From an uncultured bacterium (lineage in GTDB: Bacteria > Verrucomicrobiota > Lentisphaeria > Victivallales > UBA1829): a stretch of 5,833 nucleotides of DNA. The translations under genes were made by a program, and so were the position numbers. Under the pieces are notes generated by a model, which saw only the letters and a list, made by a program, of their open reading frames with translations, ran no database searches and was not told the origin of the DNA. The DNA lies in the NCBI GenBank assembly GCA_900549045.1, contig URNE01000171.1, positions 1 through 5,833 on the forward strand. Direction: 5' to 3'. The stretch's first letter is position 1, and each line of letters opens with the position of its first letter. This document shows positions 1-5,299 of the stretch, piece after piece.

Positions 1-10
1 CCTCCATCCG

Positions 11-44
11 CCGCCGCTTCCCTTCGGGGACGGCGGTTTTATTT
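11..44 (+). terminator. Intrinsic terminator for a convergent gene to the left
   Basis: Bases 11-16 pair with 31-36 (6 GC pairs) and 19-22 pair with 27-30. They enclose a TTCG tetraloop at 23-26 closed by C-G, with a two-base bulge at 17-18. TTTTATTT follows at 37-44 on the plus strand. The T-tract is on the plus side, so the element should stop a rightward transcript whose gene lies left of the window. On the minus strand the hairpin comes right after the stop codon of the leftward gene, but ATGGAGG and not a T-run follows it there, so it is at best a weak stop in that direction. The T-tract covers the minus-strand stop codon (39-41), meaning the two convergent units are packed almost end to end. 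Confidence 0.72.
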
Positions 45-698
45 GGCGGACGGGATGAAGCCGCAGAGCTCGGCGTAATGCTGCGAAAACTCACGCTCGG
101 CACGAAGATAACGCTGCATCGAATTCTTCGGAAGCAGACGGCGACGCTGCTCCGCTGCCTTCCCCATCGGAAGCGATATCAGATCAAAAAGCTCACTCAC
201 GCCATGAAGAAGATTCACTTCCGTGTCGCCGATCGAATCATCGACAAGACGGCTCTTCGCTATCGCAAGTGGTCCGGCAAACTGCTCTATTCCGCGCTCG
301 TTTTTCGCCATCTCAATCGACGTATCGGCGGAAATCTTCAGAAGCTCCAGAATCTTCCGGCAGGAAAAAAGAAGAGGCATGCACGGATCCTCCGTCTTCT
401 TCACCGCCGCAGAAACCGGAGAATGCTCACGGTAAATGAACGTCAGATTGTCGATCACCACATTCACAAGCGTCAGACCGATCGTGTAATATTTGAAACG
501 CGCGGCGTCGTCAAACTTGTAAAGCTGGAGTTTGAAAAGTTCAGCCAGCGCGTTGTACGCCGTGTCGCAGCGCGCAAGACGCGCCGGAAGATTCGTGCCG
601 GCAATCGGAACCTTCTTCACGGACGAACCCGACTCAAACGCAGTCATAATGCCGCGCTTCACCTTCTCAAGCATTCCGGGCGATTCTTTCTCCGCCAT
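39..698 (-). CDS. Hypothetical alpha-helical protein, 219 residues
   Basis: I do not recognise this protein and assign no function. It appears soluble: there is no signal peptide and no clear membrane helix. The most hydrophobic part (about residues 72-89, IGLTLVNVVIDNLTF) carries charges typical of a buried helix. Residues 1-30 are charged and Ser/Lys-rich and are probably flexible. Residues 40-215 read as a run of amphipathic helices with regular Leu spacing (45-62, 66-90, 108-133, 160-176, 180-212). Four cysteines (44, 106, 113, 212) form no metal motif. The start at 698 is well supported by AGGAGG seven bases upstream. The gene follows the uracil-DNA glycosylase by 11 bases and its binding site overlaps that gene's stop, so the two are almost certainly co-transcribed. 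A link to DNA repair is possible from position alone. The stop codon lies inside the T-tract of a convergent terminator. Confidence 0.82.
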   Translation of the reverse strand: MAEKESPGMLEKVKRGIMTAFESGSSVKKVPIAGTNLPARLARCDTAYNALAELFKLQLYKFDDAARFKYYTIGLTLVNVVIDNLTFIYREHSPVSAAVKKTEDPCMPLLFSCRKILELLKISADTSIEMAKNERGIEQFAGPLAIAKSRLVDDSIGDTEVNLLHGVSELFDLISLPMGKAAEQRRRLLPKNSMQRYLRAEREFSQHYAELCGFIPSAK

Positions 699-705
699 GA
701 TGATT

Positions 706-712
706 CCTCCTA
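706..712 (-). promoter_or_regulatory. Ribosome binding site overlapping upstream stop codon
   Basis: Minus-strand TAGGAGG: the stop TAG of the glycosylase gene (712-710) forms the first bases of a near-perfect Shine-Dalgarno. Seven bases then precede the ATG at 698. This fixes the start of the 219-residue protein and points to translational coupling, since a ribosome terminating on the first gene sits on the binding site of the second. Confidence 0.85.
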
Positions 713-1534
713 TTTGTTCCGGGTATAGACTTTGCCGAACTCACGCATCACCAGCTGGAGGTCGTTCCACGCATCGCGCTTCGCCGCCTCGTAACGCAGC
801 AGATATGCGGGATGAAAAGTCGGCATGACCTTGATTCCGCGGTAATCCAGCCAGTGTCCGCGCAGACGGCTGATGCCGCCGCGTTTCATCAGCCCCTTCA
901 GCGCAACATTGCCAAGAAGGACGATCACTTTCGGCGAAACAAGCTGAATCTGGCGGTTCAGATACGGCACGCACGAATCCATCTCGTCATCCGACGGATT
1001 CCGGTTGCCCGGCGGACGGCATTTCACGATGTTCGCGATATAGACCTCCGAGCGCCGGAACTGCATCGCAGCAATCATCTTCGAGAGAAGCTGTCCGGCC
1101 TTTCCGACGAACGGAACGCCCTGCGCATCCTCGTCCGCGCCGGGTCCCTCGCCGATGAACATCAGATCTGCATGCTCCGAACCGTCCGCGAAAACGACAC
1201 TGTGACGCGTCTCGCAGAGACGGCACGCGCGGCAGTTCGCGGTCGCGGTCTTGAGCTGATCCCAGTTCATGGATGCGATCTCCGCCAGATCGAGCGGCGA
1301 ATATGCGCGTTCCTCCCGCGGCGCGTCTTCGTGAAACGACGGTTCCGTATAGCGGAATACGGAACGCGCGGGCGGAGGCGCGGAAACAGGAGCCGGACGC
1401 GGCGGAGGCGGAGTCTGCGCGGGCGCGGCGTTCCGGTAGAACTCGACCAGATTGTCCCTGCTCACATATACCGTTCCGTTCGCCGACTGTTCCTGCCGGA
1501 TGCACTGAATGATTTCGTCAAAAATATCCGCCAT
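710..1534 (-). CDS. udg: Family 4 (Fe-S) uracil-DNA glycosylase
   Basis: This enzyme removes uracil from DNA, the first step of base excision repair of deaminated cytosine. The 274 residues show every family 4 hallmark. The four cluster cysteines are C101-x2-C104 and C172-x15-C188; the 16-residue step between the last two matches the known Thermus thermophilus enzyme. Motif A is GEGPGADED (128-136), followed by PFVGKAGQLL (141-150), KCRPPGNRNP (171-180), and the HPAYLLR active-site loop with H241. C107 is an extra cysteine between the first pair and the catalytic core. Residues 1-90 form an extension absent from minimal family members: a predicted helix (1-17), a Pro/Ala-rich linker (about 37-57) and a charged segment. 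I chose the ATG at 1534 because AGGAG lies five bases upstream and a promoter just beyond. The reading frame stays open to an ATG at 1678, but the extra residues there are basic, low-complexity and would span the promoter. It heads a two-gene unit. Confidence 0.95.
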   Translation of the reverse strand: MADIFDEIIQCIRQEQSANGTVYVSRDNLVEFYRNAAPAQTPPPPRPAPVSAPPPARSVFRYTEPSFHEDAPREERAYSPLDLAEIASMNWDQLKTATANCRACRLCETRHSVVFADGSEHADLMFIGEGPGADEDAQGVPFVGKAGQLLSKMIAAMQFRRSEVYIANIVKCRPPGNRNPSDDEMDSCVPYLNRQIQLVSPKVIVLLGNVALKGLMKRGGISRLRGHWLDYRGIKVMPTFHPAYLLRYEAAKRDAWNDLQLVMREFGKVYTRNK

Positions 1535-1539
1535 ATCCT

Positions 1540-1544
1540 CTCCT
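1540..1544 (-). promoter_or_regulatory. Ribosome binding site of the glycosylase gene
   Basis: Minus-strand AGGAG, with five bases (AGGAT) before the ATG at 1534. It decides in favour of the 274-residue start over the longer frame opening at 1678, whose ATG has no comparable site. Confidence 0.85.
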
Positions 1545-1561
1545 GTTCTCGACACGGTGAC

Positions 1562-1590
1562 AATGTATTCGTCTGTGCCTGAGATTTCAA
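1562..1590 (-). promoter_or_regulatory. Sigma-70-type promoter for glycosylase unit
   Basis: The minus strand shows TTGAAA (1590-1585), exactly 17 bases, then TACATT (1567-1562), each close to the housekeeping consensus. Transcription would start near 1555, giving a leader of about 20 bases that holds just the ribosome binding site. The T7-G-T7 tract at 1618-1604 falls about 49 to 63 bases upstream of that start, where the A/T-rich UP element of strong promoters lies. The promoter would drive both the glycosylase and the downstream hypothetical gene. No operator palindrome is evident over it. Confidence 0.7.
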
Positions 1591-1603
1591 GCGGGAAAGC
1601 AAG

Positions 1604-1723
1604 AAAAAAACAAAAAAAGTCTGACCGGACCGCGCGGCGGCGGAAGAAGTGCGGAGAGGGCAAAATCCTGGAGGGCAATCCGATTTCCGTTTCCGTGTTC
1701 CCCGCCGCCGGCGATCTCCGGTC
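1604..1723 (-). terminator. Long stem-loop plus T-tract, likely end of kinase operon
   Basis: In the minus-strand transcript, bases 1723-1717 (GACCGGA) pair perfectly with 1629-1623 (TCCGGTC). Bases 1710-1702 (CGGCGGCGG) pair with 1643-1635 (CCGCCGCCG). In between, 1713-1711 can pair with 1633-1631, and 1714 can form a U-G wobble with 1630, leaving small bulges. This makes about 20 pairs around a 58-base loop (1701-1644). Four bases after the stem comes T7-G-T7 (1618-1604). The large loop is unusual for an intrinsic terminator, and the four-base gap before the T-run is slightly long, so efficiency is uncertain. The position, about 70-190 bases after the kinase stop and just before the next promoter, is what a terminator would need. 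Confidence 0.5.
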
Positions 1724-1774
1724 CCGACACCCAATATATAGCGTCCTTTCCCGTCAATCTTCCATGAAAAACGA

Positions 1775-1800
1775 AAAAATAAGAAAAATATTTTATTTTT
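1775..1800 (-). repeat. A/T-only inverted repeat over kinase stop codon
   Basis: AAAAATAA (1775-1782) and TTATTTTT (1793-1800) are perfect 8-base inverted arms with a 10-base spacer. The spacer side also holds an inner self-complementary AAAATATTTT (1785-1794). One arm contains the last codons and TAA stop of the kinase gene. With only A-T pairs it would be a weak RNA hairpin. It may be a first, poor termination or 3'-end element, or simply low-complexity A/T sequence. Confidence 0.4.
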
Positions 1801-4800
1801 GCGAGGGAGGGACATTGCCCGGCAGATTTTTCAGACGCGGCAGCAGCGATTCTTCTTTATAATCGTCAAGTCCGGCAATGGCGGTGATAAAATTCAGATC
1901 GGGACCGACAACCGCTCCCGACGGCCAGACGGAATCAATCTCCAGCGACTTGCGGACCACAGCAAGCTGCTGTTTCTGAGAAGGCGGCATGCCGGAATCA
2001 TCCGCATCCAGGAAAAGAAGCGTGCAGTTTTTGCCGACCGCTTCATGGAAAGCATTGCCCGCAAGGTATGCGGGAAGAACTTTTGAATGATAACAGAGAA
2101 TAAGAAGTCGCCGCCCGGTCCGCTCTGCCTCCGCGGCGGCTTCCCCGAAATGCGCATGCCAGAACGGAGCGGGCGTGGGCTTCCAATCCGCCTCCGGACT
2201 CCGGGGCTGGGCAAAGCGGATCGCCTGAAGCACGCGCCCAATTCTTTCTTTTTTCATCTCCTGCAGCCGTTCGATAATCAGCTCTCGCACCGCCGGCTTC
2301 CTCACCAGCTGAAGAGGGGTCTGGCCGCCCTTGGTCGGAATTGTCGGATCGGCGCCCTTCCAGAGAAGATAGCGGACGATATCCACATCAATGCTCCGGC
2401 AGATTGCCGCCTTTGCAAGCACGGGCGAACCGCACTCCGGAACTTCATTGATCTTCCATCCGTTTTTGAGAAGGATCTCATAAAATGCGCAGGCGATGGA
2501 AGGTCTTGTGCTGCAATATATAATAACGGAGTGTGACAGATGCTCGGAGGCCACTGTAGTTGTCCGGATCTTGAAATCGAAAGAAGGCATCCTTTTCAGC
2601 AGCATCCGCAACATTTCCGGATTGCGCGAAGCAACGGCAAGTTCCGGAACGGAATATTCGGGAGTCCACGAGACATTCGCTCCGTAGTTCAGCAGCAGTT
2701 CCGCCATAGGGACATAGCCGCGGAGAACGGAAAGCTGAAACATGTTCATTCCGTTTTCATCCAGGAAATCAAGCTTCGCTCCCTTCTTCAAAGCGGATTC
2801 GGCAAGCGCAAGATCCTTGTTCCGGATTGCCCGGAAAAGCTCCCCCTGCGCGATATCCGAAGGGGCGACGGCATGAGCATAACCGTACCGCGTCAGCAAC
2901 TCCACGCAGGCCTTCCGGTCATTGCGCACCGCATAGAGATACGGCGTTGTACCAATCTGATCGCGCATTCTCGCGAATGCGGAACCGGAAAGCAAAATGG
3001 CACGCAGGATCTCGGTCTTGCCGCATTGCGCCGCGATGTGTGCAGGAGAGCGTCCCTGCCCGTCGGTTACATCCGTGTTGCAGCCGGAATTGATCAGTTC
3101 CTCCGCGAACTGCCAGAACATCCCGTTCTCCCGCATGTGCGGGAGATAAGCTCCCGGCACACGCTTCAACACTCGAAGCAGAATGGAGGAACCGTCGTAA
3201 AAATCAATATTATCCGCTCCGTTCAGAACAAAGGAGCGGAGAGTTTTCTGACAGCTTGCTTCCTGGCGGACATCTGTAAACGGCTGTTTCAAGACAGTGC
3301 CAAGCCCCGCATTGACATCCGCGCCGGCTTTGGCAAGAGCCGGAAGCAACAGACCGCCCGGCTCAAGAAGACCGCTGAGAACAAGTCCGGAAAGGGAGCG
3401 GACCTCTCCGTAGAAATCTGCAAACGACACATCGGGGTCCAAATCACGGTTCCGCAGGCTTTCTTCGATAAATTTTCCAATCTTGGCATCTTCGGAATTA
3501 TACTGAAACACCTTTTTCCGCTTCTGAAGATACGTCCCTATCTTCTTCCGCAAGTCAGCAGGAACCGGACGATGCACTGCCTCCCGCATCCGCAATTCCC
3601 GCTGGGTCAGCTGCTCCGAAAGTCTCCGTTCCCGCGATTCAAACATCGCCAGACGCTCCGAACAGAACGGGATTTCCGGATGTTCCTTCAGAAACTCGAC
3701 GATCCGGGAACATTCATCCCGGCGTTTCTCCAAAGTCCGGATCCCGCTCTCCATGAAGTCCGAAGCGGAAAAACGGACAGGCGGAACCTTTTTCGGAACA
3801 GGAACAGGAACAGAAGAAGGAGAAGACGCCGGAGCCAGCACCGAAATTCCCTGCGAAGGCACGGGCGACTTCATCCACAGCACAAAAAACAGAACCGCAA
3901 CTCCGAACATGCAGCAGGCAAGCGCAGTTACGCTCAGAACCAGCGGAGAAAAAATTCCGGCAAACGGAGAACGTCCCTTCATGACCTCTTCCGTCATGCG
4001 GAGAAGCTCGCTTGCATTGTGCGGACGCTCCTCCGGCTCCTTGCGCATCATGCGGTCGATCAGACGCACGAAGTTCACCGAAAAATCGGGGCGCAGACCG
4101 GCCAGCGAGGGCGGAATGTCGTGGATCACCTTCATCATCGTCTCGACCGGAGTTCCGCCGTCAAACGGAATGCGCCCGCTTGCGAGCTGATAGAGCGTCG
4201 CGCCGAGCGAATAGATATCGGAACGGACATCGACATCGTGTGCGTTGCGGCACTGCTCCGGACTCGAATAGGCGGGAGTGCCGAAGACGGAGCGTTCCAT
4301 CGTCAAAGTCAGATTCCCGAGCGTGGCGAACGGTCCCGCTTTTGCGATGCCGAGGTCCATCAGCTTCAGAACGCCGTCGCGGGTCCGCATGATGTTGCAC
4401 GGCTTGATGTCCCGGTGAACAATTCCGCGGCGTCCCAGGACGTTGAGCGCGGACGCCATCTCCCGGAGAATTTCCAGAAGCTCCCGTTCGGAAAGCTGGC
4501 GGCGCGCGGCGTAACGCTCCAGATTCTCTCCGTCGATGTACTCCATGACAATAAAGAGATAGCCCGTCTTGTCGTCGCAGCCGATATCGAACACCTTCAC
4601 GATGTTCGGGTGCACGAGCGAACAGGTCAGACGCGCCTCGCGGAAAAAACGCTTGCGCGAAAGATCGGAACTCTCCTCGGGCAGCTTCATCAGTTTCAGC
4701 GCGCGGGGGGCGCCCAGCAGGAGATGTTCCGCACGGTAGACTTCCGCCATTCCGCCGCAGCCCAGGAAACGGACGATGCGGTATTTGTCGAAGAAGTCGC

Positions 4801-5068
4801 CCGGCGAAAGCAGATGATCCGGAACCGTGTCGCTTTGCTCCAGAACCTGAAACGCGGAGCCGCACTCCGTGCAGACATGAGGAGCGGCGGCATCGGCGGA
4901 GGCGAACTGGCGGGCATGACAGTCCGGACAGAATGTCACCAGCCGCAGAACGTTCTGTTCTATTTCCGCGCCGCAATGGGGACAGACCGTGCATCCGGTC
5001 CGGAACGAGGCCGTTTTGAATTCAAATTCCCGAATGCAGACGGGACAGATCGCGGTGTAAAGGCTCAT
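1793..5068 (-). CDS. Transmembrane Ser/Thr kinase with zinc ribbons, ankyrin repeats and thioredoxin-like tail
   Basis: A 1091-residue Hanks-type protein kinase that should phosphorylate Ser/Thr on target proteins; the neighbouring sigma factor is the obvious candidate substrate (inference). Domains in order: two zinc ribbons (C8/C11 with C29/C32, plus an extra C26; and C47/C50 with C66/C69); kinase domain about 95-362; transmembrane helix about 374-397; Pro/Ser/Val linker 402-431; charged helical region about 436-545; ankyrin-type repeats about 555-935, clearest at 672-700, 706-730, 742-770, 773-800 and 880-935; and a thioredoxin-like domain about 965-1085. The kinase looks active: GCGGMAEVY loop (103-111), K125, E144, HRDIKPCN (218-225) with D220, DLG (238-240), GTPAYSSPE (263-271), D284, R348. 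One central helix after a cytoplasmic kinase would place the repeats and tail outside the membrane. The tail has the W-x-F/A-rich opening and strand pattern of thioredoxin-like proteins but no CxxC. The start overlaps the upstream gene by ATGA with only a weak GGAA site, implying translational coupling. Confidence 0.93.
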   Translation of the reverse strand: MSLYTAICPVCIREFEFKTASFRTGCTVCPHCGAEIEQNVLRLVTFCPDCHARQFASADAAAPHVCTECGSAFQVLEQSDTVPDHLLSPGDFFDKYRIVRFLGCGGMAEVYRAEHLLLGAPRALKLMKLPEESSDLSRKRFFREARLTCSLVHPNIVKVFDIGCDDKTGYLFIVMEYIDGENLERYAARRQLSERELLEILREMASALNVLGRRGIVHRDIKPCNIMRTRDGVLKLMDLGIAKAGPFATLGNLTLTMERSVFGTPAYSSPEQCRNAHDVDVRSDIYSLGATLYQLASGRIPFDGGTPVETMMKVIHDIPPSLAGLRPDFSVNFVRLIDRMMRKEPEERPHNASELLRMTEEVMKGRSPFAGIFSPLVLSVTALACCMFGVAVLFFVLWMKSPVPSQGISVLAPASSPSSVPVPVPKKVPPVRFSASDFMESGIRTLEKRRDECSRIVEFLKEHPEIPFCSERLAMFESRERRLSEQLTQRELRMREAVHRPVPADLRKKIGTYLQKRKKVFQYNSEDAKIGKFIEESLRNRDLDPDVSFADFYGEVRSLSGLVLSGLLEPGGLLLPALAKAGADVNAGLGTVLKQPFTDVRQEASCQKTLRSFVLNGADNIDFYDGSSILLRVLKRVPGAYLPHMRENGMFWQFAEELINSGCNTDVTDGQGRSPAHIAAQCGKTEILRAILLSGSAFARMRDQIGTTPYLYAVRNDRKACVELLTRYGYAHAVAPSDIAQGELFRAIRNKDLALAESALKKGAKLDFLDENGMNMFQLSVLRGYVPMAELLLNYGANVSWTPEYSVPELAVASRNPEMLRMLLKRMPSFDFKIRTTTVASEHLSHSVIIYCSTRPSIACAFYEILLKNGWKINEVPECGSPVLAKAAICRSIDVDIVRYLLWKGADPTIPTKGGQTPLQLVRKPAVRELIIERLQEMKKERIGRVLQAIRFAQPRSPEADWKPTPAPFWHAHFGEAAAEAERTGRRLLILCYHSKVLPAYLAGNAFHEAVGKNCTLLFLDADDSGMPPSQKQQLAVVRKSLEIDSVWPSGAVVGPDLNFITAIAGLDDYKEESLLPRLKNLPGNVPPSQK

Positions 5069-5289
5069 GATTTTTCCGGCGGAAGCCTGTCTTCGGAATC
5101 CGCTTTTTCTTCAAATCCCGCAAGCCCTTTCCGGAGCTGTTCGGCAAGTGAGCGGTCGGCAAGGAGATGTTCATAACGTTTCCGGCACAGCTCGCAGCCG
5201 CGCAGATGAAGACGGATGCGCAGACGGAACCAGAAACTCCCGGTGGAATGGAAGAGATGTTCGATTTCAAAATCCTCAAAATGTCTCAT
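5065..5289 (-). CDS. Small zinc-finger anti-sigma-like protein, 74 residues
   Basis: This probably binds and restrains the sigma factor encoded just upstream. The visible basis is H28-x3-C32-x2-C35 (HLRGCELC), the signature of zinc-binding anti-sigma (ZAS / zf-HC2) domains, in which this His and two Cys bind zinc with one more residue. It sits in a helix-rich protein placed directly after an ECF sigma gene. Residues 1-20 are acidic/aromatic and 36-60 form a predicted helix; the C-terminal 15 residues are charged and likely disordered. There is no membrane helix or sensor domain, so it is just the binding domain, unlike typical membrane anti-sigma factors. The start at 5289 has GAGGTG four bases upstream. 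It begins 8 bases after the sigma stop and its own stop overlaps the kinase start (TCAT at 5065-5068). The function is inferred; it could instead be an adaptor between kinase and sigma factor. Confidence 0.8.
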   Translation of the reverse strand: MRHFEDFEIEHLFHSTGSFWFRLRIRLHLRGCELCRKRYEHLLADRSLAEQLRKGLAGFEEKADSEDRLPPEKS

Positions 5290-5293
5290 GCTT

Positions 5294-5299
5294 CACCTC
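5294..5299 (-). promoter_or_regulatory. Ribosome binding site overlapping sigma factor stop
   Basis: Minus-strand TGAGGTG: the sigma factor's TGA stop (5300-5298) shares bases with a GAGGTG Shine-Dalgarno four bases before the ATG at 5289. This supports the chosen start and couples translation of the two proteins, as expected when a sigma factor and its inhibitor need balanced amounts. Confidence 0.75.

Noticed and set aside
812..1582. A 256-codon plus-strand frame opposite the glycosylase, and a similar 216-codon frame at 78-728
   Set aside because: Both are basic, low-complexity translations mirroring well-supported minus-strand genes, and neither has recognisable motifs. They are shadows of codon bias.
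1535..1678. A longer glycosylase start at the ATG at 1678
   Set aside because: The added 48 residues would cover the promoter and T-tract, look non-coding, and lack a good ribosome binding site. The ATG at 1534 has AGGAG at ideal spacing.
1734..1757. TTGACG followed by TATATATT on the minus strand as a promoter
   Set aside because: The spacer is only about 11 to 13 bases, too short for a sigma-70 promoter. A better match with a 17-base spacer lies downstream.
2540..5176. An 878-codon open frame on the plus strand opposite the kinase gene
   Set aside because: Its translation is rich in Arg, His and Gln with no domain pattern, while the minus strand encodes a complete kinase with all catalytic residues. 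Long antisense frames are expected where the coding strand avoids TTA, CTA and TCA codons.
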